Shown: piece after piece, positions 11,101 to 21,072 of the stretch
Numbering within the stretch: the stretch's first letter is position 1
Layout of the letters: each line of letters opens with the position of its first letter
Source of the DNA: Cornus controversa
Taxonomy: Eukaryota > Streptophyta > Magnoliopsida > Cornales > Cornaceae
NCBI GenBank assembly: GCA_026545225.1
Contig: CM048850.1
Span: forward strand, 27,643,797 to 27,707,796
Direction: 5' to 3'
Length of the DNA stretch: 64,000 nt
Position numbers and translations under genes: made by a program
Notes under the pieces: model-generated
Told to the model about the DNA's origin: nothing
Seen by the model: the letters and a program-made list of their open reading frames with translations, nothing else
The model's database searches: none

Positions 11101-11511
11101 GTGACCTTGTCACTAATTAGGGTGTTTTTGGATGCGCTTCAGTATTTTGGCCATAACTTTGGCTACAGGTGTCAGAATTGCCTTTTGAAGAATCTCACAA
11201 TACCTGGGAACCTCGATAATATAGTTCAACCATTCAGTCCAGTCCACAGTTGCACCTATGTGGGACTCATATTCCGTAAAGCTGAAAGGGTAATCTCCGA
11301 GTTCCAATCGCAGATGTGGAATAGACTCAGGAATAACAGCAAAGTTTTTTAGGATATCATCTGTACTTAGTATCACAAGGTCGTCAGACACCTCCATATC
11401 AGGTATGAAATCCTCCATGGAACTCCAGAAGTAGTCGTGCTTCTTTTCAAAGAAGGGCGCCTTACACCACTCAGAAGAAGGAGGAACTAGGGGAACCACT
11501 CCATTAGTCAA
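11101..11511 (-). CDS. Unrecognised reading frame, possibly a plant-mobile-domain-like fragment, running into the array edge
   Basis: A minus-strand frame of 132 codons (11,113-11,511) begins with ATG and contains segments such as GDYPFSFTEYE, VDWTEWL and VPRYCEIL. These recall the N-terminal side of plant mobile domain (aminotransferase-like) proteins, a domain carried by some plant transposons and host genes, but the match is from memory and weak. Its last third lies inside the final partial repeat unit. The tandem unit therefore contains about 75 bp of this neighbouring sequence in reverse orientation relative to pol. The breakpoint is near 11,180. It may be a gene fragment or chance. No downstream catalytic domain is seen. 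Confidence 0.35.
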
Positions 11512-12430
11512 AGTCAGTCATTTTTTCTTAGTCATGGCAGTACACAAGATAAAGAGGTGTTCGAGAAGTTAACAGGGTAAAGAAAGCAAGGGATAAGAAA
11601 CAAGGAAGGAAAAAGAGGTAAAAAAGGAACAAAGTGGAGAAAATACCCAAAAAAATAGTAACATATATATGAAGCATTGAAGGCGCAGGAACCGAATGTA
11701 CACGAGCAGTTACTCGGCAGTCGAACAGCCACTTGGACCAGTCGCATATGGCACTCTACCCGTGAAGGGATAATGGACTCCAAAACAGGCACTCGAAAGA
11801 GAAGAGATTTCATGATTAAAGAGGGAAGCATTGCACTAATAAGGGAGGACAAGATTAAAAATGTTGTAAACAATACTTTGCCAAAGTGGTGCAAGCAGTT
11901 ATGAAGGAACAGAGAGAGCGCCTGGGTCAATCGCAAGTGGTACCTTACCCATAAAGGGACTAAAGACTCTGAGGCATTTATTCGAACAAGAAAGAGGCTT
12001 TATAGCTAAAAAGAATTGCCAAGGAAGAGCAGGGAAGACAAGGCAACAAGAACAATCGCCAAGGAAGCCGAACAGACCTTTTGGACAAATGGCACTAGGT
12101 AACCCATCCGCAAAGGGACTATAAATGCAGGAATAAATGAGCATGGAGGTAGAAAGCCTACGAAGAAAAGAAGAAAGGTTTCTAGTTACTATTTTAAAGA
12201 AATTGAATTTCTTTATATTATTAGTTTATTTTATTAATTCATGTGAAATGCCTTATTTCTATAAATTATCATTGTAATAAATTATCATTGTAGGTGAGTT
12301 GCTTTTCTTTTATATGCATCTTATCATTTTATGTGGATTACTTAGGTTTTATAGATTTAAATCATTTCATGTAAATTGCTCTGTTTAATTATTTATTTTT
12401 ATCATTTTATGTGAATTGTTATTGATTATG
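11512..12430. other. No recognisable gene; unclassified repeat-like sequence
   Basis: This stretch is purine-rich on the plus strand up to about 12,180, with two loosely similar segments (about 11,740 and 11,920) containing 'aaagggac' or 'gaaggga' motifs. It then becomes AT-rich. A TATA-like 'ctataaatg' occurs near 12,119 without a supported gene. Short frames on both strands here are not convincing. Confidence 0.4.
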
Positions 12431-12439
12431 TGTTATTTT

Positions 12440-13750
12440 ATTTAAATGCTTTGGTTTGGGCTAGGGAGGAATTTGGGCTGGAATGATTGGGCTAAGGTTA
12501 TGTTTAAATTGTTGGGCTAGGGTTATAATTATATTATTATTGTTATTATTATTATTATTATTATTATTTTGATTTTATTTAGTTTTAGAAAAATCAATAA
12601 TAGAATAATAATTAAGACAAAAAGGAAAAAGAAGAAATTAGGGTTTTTGCCGTTGCTTTACGCACAGAACTGAGGGAGTAAACGAAAGAGAGAAGGGAGT
12701 GACGATCAGGTGAACAAGTTAATTCGTCAAAGAGGCAAGTTTGATTCTTCTCTTCCCCTTTGAATCCGTATGCATAGTCTAGGTTTAAGAATTTGGTTTA
12801 TATTGAAAAATCTGTTTATAATTGTATTTTGTTTTGTTGCTTCTTATGGATAAATTTCGTGAAAATTTATTATCCTAAATTGTATATAGGAGTGTAGATA
12901 TATATATGTAAGAATATATGCATATATATTTCATGTATGTGTAAATTGTATAAGAATCTGTTTATGCATCAATTTAGGATGAGAAAAGATGTTAATTCGT
13001 AAGCATTCTCTGTTGTGATTGTCTAAAAAATAACCCTTGATCTTTAATAAAATAGATCGTGAGAAATTTGAGTTGAAATTTTTAAATTTTGCGAAGAACC
13101 CTAGAACTTGTGAATTAGGGGTTTTTGATTCGGACAATTTTTTATGGGGCTTTTTGTACTAATGGGTAGAGGGGATTAAGAGGAGAAGAACGGTACAAAA
13201 ATCAGGCTGAACAGAGGTCGGACGAAGCCGAAATCAGCGCCGGAAAATCCCCCAACGCGCTGGGGAAAACAGCCCAGCCTGCGCGTGACCCCCACGCGCG
13301 TCGCCGGCGAGTGGGGGCGCGTCCGGCCGGTGGTCGGAAAATTATTTTTGGGCCCCACTCGCGGGGGCCCACCTCTGGGTCCAATATGGGTCCATTCCGA
13401 ATTGTTTTGATATTTATTTTGTATTTTTGAAATTTTTGGAAAAACTTGAAAATCTGGAAAAATCATTTTTTAAAAATACTTTTATAATTCTAAAAATTCC
13501 CAAAATTTTATGTCAACTTCTTGGGAGCTTAAGGGGCTTGGGGTTTAAATTTCATATCAAAATTATTTACCATTGTCTTTAAATTAATTTTTAAAGTGTC
13601 TAAAAACTGAAATTTTCGGCCTCTTTAATTTTAGAAAATAGTTATAAATTTCCAAAAATTCTGAAATTTTTACTGTAGCTCTCTGGAGGCTAAATACACT
13701 TGGGTTTAAATTTTCAACTCAAAATAATTTTTCCTTATTATTCATGGTGT
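12440..13750 (+). mobile_element. Ty3/gypsy LTR fragment, related to the LTR at 41.1-44.1 kb
   Basis: The motif series 'gggctagggaggaat', 'gggctggaatg', 'gaagaaccctag' and the A/T-rich blocks around 'attttgaaatttt' recur in reverse orientation at 42.6-43.9 kb inside the minus-strand gypsy LTR. This copy is therefore a plus-strand fragment of the same LTR family. A short (tta)n tract lies at about 12,530-12,568. The segment at 13,200-13,380 is locally GC-rich. Edges are uncertain, neither a primer-binding site nor a polypurine tract is visible next to it, and it is an old broken piece. Confidence 0.65.
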
Positions 13751-16555
13751 CATAATGGAGTATATGGCGTCATGATCTCAAGCAGGAAGGTGGGTTGAGT
13801 GTGGTATGGAGGATTGAGAGGAAGGCTCGCTGGGCCATGAGCATCTAAGGACTATGCTAGCATGACTTGACACGGGCGTCATCATAGCACCTCTCGCTGG
13901 TATGACCAATCCCGCGAAGGGTACAAGGATCTGTTACAACCAAGAGTGGTGAAAGAATGGACACACGGCCAAGTGTCACATAGGATGACAGCTGTCATAA
14001 GCCCCATGCCTGAGACTTATACATATCCCATGGCATGGTGACATGTGGATTATTTTGGTGCCCCTCTCTCTCCTAATCACTCTTGTTTTCTCTCTTTCCC
14101 ATCTAGCACTCAGCTCAATTCTTCTCTCACCTAGTCCAGTCTTGTGATAGTCATTCCTCTCAGCAAGAACATTTTCCACTATTTTACAAGGTGCATCATT
14201 TAGCAAATGGGTTGTATATTGCAATTGCCAAGCTTCAATTGACGTTTAAGCTACCAATTTGAAGAAGAGGCACTGAATTCTATTTAGAAATGAATTTTCT
14301 TCTGGAGTGTGGATTAAAGCTCTGACGTGTTGCTAGAAACTATTCTGGCCAGTTACTGAATAGTATTATGTTCATGTATTTATCCCCTAGTTTTAATTCA
14401 CTGGATTGTTACAGCCCTAATGCATATACGGACCAATGGATCGGAAGCCACCCCCAAACTCTTTTGGTAACAGCATTGGTTACACCAAGTAATCACTCCT
14501 CTCTCTCACAAAACACACAAGAAACACTTCAGCTTTGTCTTGGACTCTATTGGAACAAAGAAAATGACTCTAACACCACATCATGTTATTGTCTAATACA
14601 TATATTTATGTATATATCTAACTATCATTGAGTTTATTATAGACAACCTCTATCGAAGTTGAAGGTGTTTTCAACAAACGAGTGTGTTATAATGTAGAAT
14701 GATAGCAATGGGACCAAAAAAAGTGTACTCATCTTATATGCATCACATGTCTAATCAATAGTGCAACACCCTACCCTGTTTCAATTTATATCCTGTTTGA
14801 TAAATACTTATATACACTCCCAAAAAGACCAATACGATGAGGGGTCAAAAAAAGTGCCAAATGATCTACATAAGTCTGCAATTGTTTCACTTTCCAAGTG
14901 GTATCCTAATATTTAGTCTACTTCCTGTTCTGATCATAATTCAACCTCTTATTGTTTCCCTTTCCTGTTGATTACTTCCTATCATTTCTTTGCTATATAC
15001 ATTTTTTCATATATTTCTTAATTTCTTGAGCTTTCGAGTGTGCTACCTTTTGTATTGATCTATCTTCAGGGAGAAAATCAACTCAGCTATTAATTTTGCA
15101 TCACATTTAGCAAGTAGAAATTTTTTTAAATAAATAATATTAATATTATTTTATATTAATATCAAAAGGTCATATATATTTAGAGTTTTCAATCTAGGCC
15201 TCAAATTAAATTGACTTGGCTCTTACCAGAGTCTTTTGACACCTGAATTATTTTCATTGTCTCTACTCTCTAGTTATGGAGATACAAAATTAGATGCATG
15301 GAGGTGTACAAGTTTTGGCTTTCTTTTATCTCTACAAATATGTGCTCTCTCTGAAACATTTAATTAATAAGACTAAACAAGTGGAAACTTAAGAGATATT
15401 CACGTCAATTTTCTCCTAAATTTTGAAAACCAAAAAAAAAATGGAGTACAAAACTCTAATTTTTTATTTTTATTTTTATAATTAATAATAGAAGAGGATT
15501 TCCAGTGGGAGGTGTGGCCTTCCTGGCTCCAATCTCTCCTGGAATCTGACTTTGCTCTTGTTTCTTGATTTCTCTTGTATTTGTCACGTTAAAATAATAA
15601 GAATATAAAAAACTAGCTTCATTGATCCTAAGAGACTCTTGTATCAAATTTAAAGTTCTTCTAAGATTTTTTTAACAATGTGACTTATTGTATAATTAAT
15701 TTGGACAATAGGGGTACATGTGTTAAAAATCCTTAAGATTTCTTTTTCGAAAGATAAAAAATTAAAAAAATACTTAAGATTTCGTGCAATATATTTAGTT
15801 TTAAAAGTCGAATAAAGTCACTGCTGAGGTGGATAATCTTCCATCACCATTCCCACTTAATCGCGAATTTGTATCTAGTCATAATCAATAAATGGTGGAT
15901 TTGTCACCAACTTTTAAAATTAAGGAGTCTTTATCTAGTGGGAGACTGAGATTTATATTATAAGTTTTTTAAAATATATAATACATGAACACTATGAAAA
16001 GCAAATTTAACAACGACACAATAAGTGGATTTCTCATTAGCAGCAGTAATGAATTATTCAAAGGGTCCATCAGTCAATGATATAGATATTTGGTGTCCGG
16101 AAGTACAGAAATACAGTACTCTTGGCCATTGACAAATTATCATTTTCTATTATCAAGAAGAATGAGAGATTTTTATTGACCAAAAACTACATATCCTTAA
16201 TCATTTTCTTTTGAGATATATTTATTACTTTCTTTCGTGCATCTGAATTCAATTACATAAAACTAAGGGACGGACTTCAAATTAGTGATGAATCATGACC
16301 TTTGAAATCCTGTAAAACCTCAAATTCTCCTTGCATCTTTTTAATTTTCTGTCCTTCCTATTTTGGAGTGTTAACCATCAGTGCTTAAAGTTGCGAATTG
16401 GAACCAATTTTTTTTTTTTCATCTTTTCTAAGTGAATCTTGTTGAGCGTTAAACTCAACGTTCTATTTTGTTAAACTATTTTAGAAAAATTCCAGTGTCT
16501 AATTCTGATTAAAACATGATTAAAGCAATTAGAGTGTTTTAGTGGCACTGATTTT
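13751..16555. other. No gene recognised; AT-rich intergenic sequence
   Basis: I find no supported coding sequence here. Short frames near 14,000, 14,400 and 15,500 have no recognisable domain. The segment 15,240-15,490 is a diverged relative of the sequence flanking the hAT element at 27.6-29.3 kb and marks its unoccupied site near 15,293-15,301. A poly-A/T-rich tract lies near 15,430-15,480. Confidence 0.5.
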
Positions 16556-16897
16556 GGTAATCAAATTTAATAATTCACCCCGAACTGGTCAAACGCCAAC
16601 GTGTAAAAAAGAACAAGAGAAGGGTAATCGAGAGGGCACCGGTGCGGTGCCGACCGACTACGCTCCGACCATCAAGTCAGAAATCGAAAAGACTTTTTAA
16701 AGCTGTAAAGGAGTTCAAAGGATATTAATTATGTATCTGGTATATGGACCGTCTAGCGATCAAGTGGGACTGTGTCCTACTAGGAGACTAGCTCCTAGAG
16801 ATACAGAAGTCATGGTTAAAATAGACTTCCTATCCACATCACCTTGAACTCAATCTCCACGTTGTACATGTCACAATTGGAGTCAAATACTCTATCA
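16556..16897 (-). repeat. 3' LTR of the gag-only gypsy derivative
   Basis: This is the direct-repeat partner of 20,358-20,705. Shared landmarks are 'actggtcaaacgcc', 'gggtaatcgagagggcacc' and the end 'aaatactctatca'. The left few tens of bases are poorly conserved, so the left edge is approximate. Confidence 0.8.
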
Positions 16898-17021
16898 GAT
16901 GCCCCCTGTTCATGAGGGTTGCTCGTCGGGCCTTAGGAACACTTTAGCTGACCTATTAGGCTTTATCTTGGGCCATGTATTTTAAACATACAAGTTATTA
17001 TTATTATTATTTTTTTTTTTT

Positions 17022-17470
17022 GGCGGGCCAGGAGCGCGGCGCCCGGCCTGGGCCGAGAGCTTGGGCCGGCCTTGGGCAGGAGCTTGGCTCCCTGCCTGGG
17101 TCGGGTGCGCGAGCCCGGCCTTGGCCAGGTGGCCAGAGCCTGGCCTGGGCCAGGCGCTGGAACCGGGCACACAGGCCCTGCCTTGGCCAGGCGGCCAGCG
17201 CCCGGCTTGGGCCAGGTACCAGGCCTTGCACAAGCCGTGATCGAGATGGGCTGGTTTCTTCTTGGGGCCGCCGCTTGGTCTGGACGGTTTCTTCTTGGGC
17301 CCGCCCTTGGTTGGGCCAATTTTTTTCCTAGACTTGGCTTTTGATTGGCCCAGTTTTTTCTTGGGCCCGTCGGTTTTTTCCTGGGCCCGCCGCTTGGTCG
17401 GGCTGATTTCTTCTTTGACCCGTTGCTTGGTCGGGTTGGTTTCTTCTTGGGCTTGGCCCTTGGCCAATAT
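17022..17470. repeat. GC-rich low-complexity block (gggcc/cttgg repeats)
   Basis: About 450 bp are built from variations of 'gcctgggcc', 'ggccagg' and, further right, 'cttcttgggcccg'. This is in sharp contrast to the AT-rich surroundings. All frames through it are open because of composition and give Pro/Ala/Gly/Arg- or Trp/Leu-rich sequence, so no protein is claimed. It lies between the 3' LTR and the gag region of the gypsy derivative and is followed by a (ta)n tract at 17,481-17,508. Confidence 0.8.
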
Positions 17471-17477
17471 ATAGAAC

Positions 17478-17480
<3 letters not shown>

Positions 17481-17508
<28 letters not shown>
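17481..17508. repeat. (TA)n microsatellite
   Basis: This is an uninterrupted run of alternating t and a immediately after the GC-rich block. Confidence 0.9.
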
Positions 17509-17511
<3 letters not shown>

Positions 17512-17754
17512 GATTGTCACTTTGAAGAATCAAACCTTAGCTAATAAGCTCTAATGGTCTCACCCTAACCATTATGCCAATGACTTACTTGGTTAATAAG
17601 CTTTAACTAATAAACTTCATAGCATAGCTCTTGATAAGCTATGCGACAAACTTGGCAGGACTTACCCGCCATTTGCTAAAAAATTTTAACGGGTTGTGCC
17701 CCTGTAGGATCGGTTGACAATGTTCTCATGATTAATTATCTCATCTTTTCATTT

Positions 17755-18312
17755 TAAAGGCCCTATAAAGAGGTGTGTCCCCATAGAGTCGTGTCCCCGT
17801 AGTTGGGCTGGGCCCCGTAGGGCTGTGTGCTCGTAAGGGTAGGGCTATGCCTTCGTAGGGCTATTTTAACAATGTTCTCGGAATTCATACATTCCGTCTT
17901 TTTCATTAAAGGCCCTCCTTGGAGGTGTATCCCCGTAGGGTTGTGCCCACATAAGGTTGTGTCCCTGTAAGGCTATTTTAACAATGTTCTCAGAATTCAT
18001 CTATCCCGCCCTTTTCATTAAAGGCCCTCCTTGGAGGTGTATCCCTGTAGGGTTGTGCCCACGTAGGGCTGTGCCCCCGTAGGACTATTTTAACAATGTA
18101 CTCGGAATTCATCCATCCCGCCCTTTTCATTAAAGGCCTTCCTTAGAGGTGTATCCCCATAAGGTTGTGCCCACGTAGTGTGCCCCCGTAGGGCTATTTT
18201 AACAATGTTCTCGGAATTCATCCATCCTGCCCTTTTCACTAAAGGCCCTCCTTGGAGGTGTATCCCCTTAGCGTTGTGCCCACGTAGAACTGTGCCCCTA
18301 TAGCACTATTTA
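17755..18312. repeat. 112-bp tandem minisatellite inside the gypsy derivative
   Basis: The motif 'attaaaggccctcctt' recurs at about 17,905, 18,017, 18,129 and 18,239, giving a period of 112, 112 and 109 bp, with a weaker first copy near 17,755. Each unit also holds 'aacaatgttctc' followed by 'gaattcat', and repeated 'cccgtagggttgtgcccac' blocks. Such arrays are common in the non-coding 3' part of Tat-lineage gypsy elements. Confidence 0.85.
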
Positions 18313-18657
18313 CTTTTTGTTTTAGTTATAACAACATATTTTAAAACAAAAATGACTGCTATAGATATTTTAGTGACAAATAGAGAATTATTCGAGCAAA
18401 AATCTCGGAGCTATCGTTCTAAGGCTCGATATTAAATTGAGTTTCAGCTAGAATTATTAAAGTAAATGCAACTTTTAAAAGAAAATCTTACTGGTGGCAC
18501 TTCCTTAGATGCTCAGCATTCCAAGGATAGGTCAACTGCCTCCCTTCTAATGTCTCTAGTCAGTATGCCCCCTGCCTTCTCCAAGTCAACCAGAGATAAC
18601 TCTGATTTCCCCTAATAGATGATTTTTTCAAGTGTTGTCATCTTTACCATCCTCATC

Positions 18658-19233
18658 TCATTGGCGGTTCCGTGTTCTCTTCTCACCTCTGGCCACGTAT
18701 CTTTGTAGTCGGCCCCTACGAATCAAACTTTCAATCTGCCTTTTCAAGTCTATGCACTCATCTGTATCGTGGTCATGGTCGCGATGGAACCTGCAATACT
18801 TGTCTAGGGACCTCTTAGATGGATCAGTTCTTAGTTTTGGGGGCCAGGCAATAACTGGTTCATCTTGGATGTAGATGAAGATTTGACTTATTGACGTGTT
18901 TAAAGGGGTAAAGGTGTTGAATCCCTTATCACGACGCGATGCTTTATCGGTCAGCTCCCATGACATTCTGCCATACTTGGGGTTTCTATCTTCCTCATTG
19001 GACTGTCCCCCCATTTTCCTATCTGCCTTTCTCGCCTCAAGGGCCTCCTTTGTGTTCATATACTTTTGGGCCTTTACAAGTAGCTCGGGCATACTTTCTA
19101 AAGGGTGCTTGGAAATTGAGTACAAGAACTTTGAAGGCAGTAGGTCTCCCATGAATGCGGTAACTGCCACCTTGTCATCTAGAGCATCGACCTGCAACAT
19201 CTCCCTATTAAACCGATTAATGTAGTCTCGCAA
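18658..19233 (-). CDS. Gypsy gag fragment with zinc-knuckle-like C-terminus (fossil)
   Basis: A minus-strand frame of 191 codons has the retrotransposon gag signature. The start MRDYINRFNREMLQV is the typical gag helix, followed by FMGDLLPSKF, a charged linker and, near residues 145-160, CRFHRDHDHDTDEC with LKRQIESLIRRG after it. Gag forms the capsid of the virus-like particle, and this is only part of it. It lies inside the gag-only LTR element and is treated as a fossil. Confidence 0.8.
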   Translation of the reverse strand: MRDYINRFNREMLQVDALDDKVAVTAFMGDLLPSKFLYSISKHPLESMPELLVKAQKYMNTKEALEARKADRKMGGQSNEEDRNPKYGRMSWELTDKASRRDKGFNTFTPLNTSISQIFIYIQDEPVIAWPPKLRTDPSKRSLDKYCRFHRDHDHDTDECIDLKRQIESLIRRGRLQRYVARGEKRTRNRQ

Positions 19234-19371
19234 TGACTCGCCCTTAGTCTGTCTTACATTCAGGAGATAGGTGGCTGGTTTTCTGTGCCTTCAAGTGGCA
19301 ATAAAATTTCCTACAAACAATTGGCTCAATTCTTTGAAGGAACGTACAGATGCTGGCTCCAGGTTGTTAAA

Positions 19372-19662
19372 TCATGACCAAGTAGAACCTTTCAATGTAG
19401 TAGGAAAAGCTATACATAGGATTTCATCCGGTATTCCTTGGAGGTGCATCAAAGCCTTGTAGGTCGCCAGATAATGTAACGGGTCCTTGGTCCCATCAAA
19501 GCTTTTAAGGGTGGGAATCTTGAACTTGTTGGGCAAATAATAGTTTATTATCCCCACAGAGAAAGGGAGGTTAGTTTGTTGGACCAGCTCCTCTACTATA
19601 GCCGGGCCCTTCCTCCTTATGGCGTGGGTTATGCTTTCTACCCTGGCTCTGAGGTCCTGCAT
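19372..19662 (-). CDS. Gypsy gag N-terminal fragment (fossil)
   Basis: A minus-strand frame of 96 codons contains KFKIPTLKSFDGTKDPLHYL, the conserved entry of plant gypsy gag, followed by LATYKALMHLQGIPDEI. It belongs to the same gag region as the frame at 18,658-19,233, from which it is now separated. The element is broken in a few places. Confidence 0.8.
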   Translation of the reverse strand: MQDLRARVESITHAIRRKGPAIVEELVQQTNLPFSVGIINYYLPNKFKIPTLKSFDGTKDPLHYLATYKALMHLQGIPDEILCIAFPTTLKGSTWS

Positions 19663-20339
19663 CTCTATGTCATAATAGGTAGTTTCCCCTGGGTGCCCTG
19701 AGTCTCCATGGGGTTGGTTCTTTTCAAGTGGGACTAGGTAACTGGGGTTCGTCCCACCTCTTACTCGGCTCTAAGCTGCATCGTCCGTTGGGACTTCACT
19801 GTCTCGCCCAACACCATCCCCTTCTGGATCAACAGGGTGACCCGGCAATGGTACTGGTGGCACAGGAGGGAGATATTGCAAAATTGCCGCATTTTGTTGG
19901 AGTATCTGGACCAGACTTTGATTCAAGTTTTGGACCTAGAATTCCAACACTGTGATCATCTCTAGTTGTTTCAAATTTCGAGGCGTGCCCCAGGGAAGTC
20001 CATCTGTCTAGGGGGTTGTTTGCCTCCTTGTCTTGTAGCAGGCACATTACAACCGGAAGGATTAGGGGCAGCAAGCGGGCCTTGTCCGTCTGAAGGGCCC
20101 AGTCCGCCAGGAAGGTCATGGCTGACATGAGGATCCTGTGCGATTAAAGGATTGTGACCTGCAGAAAGGTCCTGCACTGGAGGATTGTGGTTGGCAGGAA
20201 GGTCCTGCGCTGGAGGATTATGGCCGGCAGGAGGGCCCTACAAAGGAGGGTCCTGTACTACTGTAGTCTCTAACCCAGATTGTAGGTGCATCATGCTTCG
20301 TATATGATTCGTGTAGAACAATCAAGTTTGTGATTGATT
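19663..20339 (-). other. 5' leader and gag-proximal low-complexity part of the gypsy derivative
   Basis: Between the primer-site region and the gag core lies sequence with repeats of a 'ggcaggaaggtcctgc' type (20,100-20,240). It reads on the minus strand as a repetitive Pro/Gln/Asp-rich segment. I do not recognise a domain. Such disordered N-terminal gag segments are usual in this group. Confidence 0.5.
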
Positions 20340-20357
20340 CCCACAGACGGCGCCAAC
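20340..20357 (-). promoter_or_regulatory. Primer-binding region of the gag-only gypsy derivative
   Basis: Reading on the minus strand, GTTGGCGCCGTCTGTGGG follows directly on the 5' LTR end. This motif is the usual minus-strand primer site and leader start of many plant Ty3/gypsy elements, and it fixes the orientation. Confidence 0.8.
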
Positions 20358-20705
20358 TGATGAAACAAAAATCCATTCCAAACTGGTCAAACGCCAACCT
20401 GTAAAAAAGGACAAGAGAAGGGTAATCGAGAGGGCACCGGCATGGTGCCGGCCGACTACGCTCCGATGATCAAGTAAGAAATCGGAAGGACTTTTTAAAG
20501 TTGTAAAGGAACTCAAAGGGTATTAATTGCGTACCTGGTATATGGATCGTCTTTGTATTTATAGCGGTCAAGTGTGACTATGTCCTAGTAGAAGACTGGC
20601 TCCTGGAGATACAGAAGTCCTGGTTAAAATAGACTTCCTATCCACATCACCTTGAACTCAACCTCTACGTTGTACGTTTTACAATTGGAGTCAAATACTC
20701 TATCA
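20358..20705 (-). repeat. 5' LTR of the gag-only gypsy derivative
   Basis: On the minus strand it begins TGATAGAGTATTTGACTCC and ends at the primer-binding region. It is the 348-bp partner of the repeat at 16,556-16,897. A TATA-like 'tttgtatttatagc' lies inside it. Confidence 0.85.
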
Positions 20706-21072
20706 AAACTTTTTAAAAAAACAACTTGAATCAATTTCAGTCAAATTAAATCTACTGTCCACTCATTCAAACTTAACCTAAGTTTGAACCATCTTAAACC
20801 CATTCCACCCATGGCATGAATTACCATCGCACGACTGATAGTTCTATTAGTATAACACAAAGTTATGACCAGTCTTCTATTGCATAGTGTCTATTTGTAA
20901 CTTTAGGTTCTAAATGTGGTACTATGGATATCGTATCGCATCTAGGTTTATCGTATCCTTTTTTCCTTTTAAAATATTATTTTATTCTATATTTTATATA
21001 TTACTAGCCAAACTCCTAGTATTTTCCTTTTATGAGTAGTACTTTTCTTCTTTTACTTTGCCTTTTTCTTTT

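Larger units (their letters stand above)
1..11185 (+). repeat. Tandem array of a 1,726-bp Ty3/gypsy RNase H-integrase unit (about 6.5 copies)
   Basis: The same sequence recurs head to tail with a period of 1,726 bp (one interval is 1,725). Equivalent points lie at 1, 1727, 3452, 5178, 6904, 8630 and 10356, and the coding segments end at 606, 2332, 4057, 5783, 7509, 9235 and 10961. Each unit carries, in order, the C-terminal part of a gypsy RNase H, the HHCC zinc-binding integrase head, the integrase DDE core and a GPY/F-like C-terminal module. A non-coding tail of about 140 bp joins it to the next unit. No LTR, gag, protease or reverse transcriptase is present in any unit. Copies look about 98-99% identical by eye. 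The left edge lies outside the window and the right edge falls near 11,180. It is treated as a fossil pol fragment amplified by tandem duplication. An assembly artefact is possible, but unit-specific variants argue against a simple collapse or copy error. Confidence 0.93.
16556..20705 (-). mobile_element. Gag-only Ty3/gypsy derivative (LARD / TR-GAG type)
   Basis: Two direct repeats of about 340-348 bp frame the element: 20,358-20,705 (5' LTR on the minus strand) and about 16,556-16,897 (3' LTR). Next to the 5' LTR, on the minus strand, stands TTGGCGCCGTCTGTGGG, the leader/primer-site sequence of many plant gypsy elements. Next to the 3' LTR is a purine run (acagggggcat) that fits a polypurine tract. 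The interior has gag-like coding on the minus strand but no protease, reverse transcriptase or integrase. It also holds a GC-rich block and a 112-bp repeat cluster. The zinc-knuckle-like segment CRFHRDHDHDTDEC suggests the Tat side of gypsy. LTRs differ by roughly 7-10% by eye, so it is several million years old. It is broken. Target duplications were not clear. Confidence 0.85.

Noticed and set aside
1-11185. Functional integrase gene family
   Set aside because: The units lack a start codon, a promoter and the upstream half of pol, and the spacers are identical. Tandem duplication of a fossil fragment explains them more simply.
13200-13384. CpG-island promoter or gene start
   Set aside because: The short GC-rich stretch lies within a gypsy LTR fragment and has a diverged counterpart in the LTR at 43.0-43.1 kb. 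No coding sequence follows.
14368-14631. Small 87-codon plus-strand gene
   Set aside because: No recognisable domain, no splice or promoter support, and AT-rich end. It was left as non-coding.
16963-17554. Overlapping open frames of up to 185 codons on both strands in the GC-rich block
   Set aside because: All frames are open because of low-complexity GC-rich repeats. The products are Pro/Ala/Gly/Arg- or Leu/Trp-rich without domains, and the frames overlap each other.
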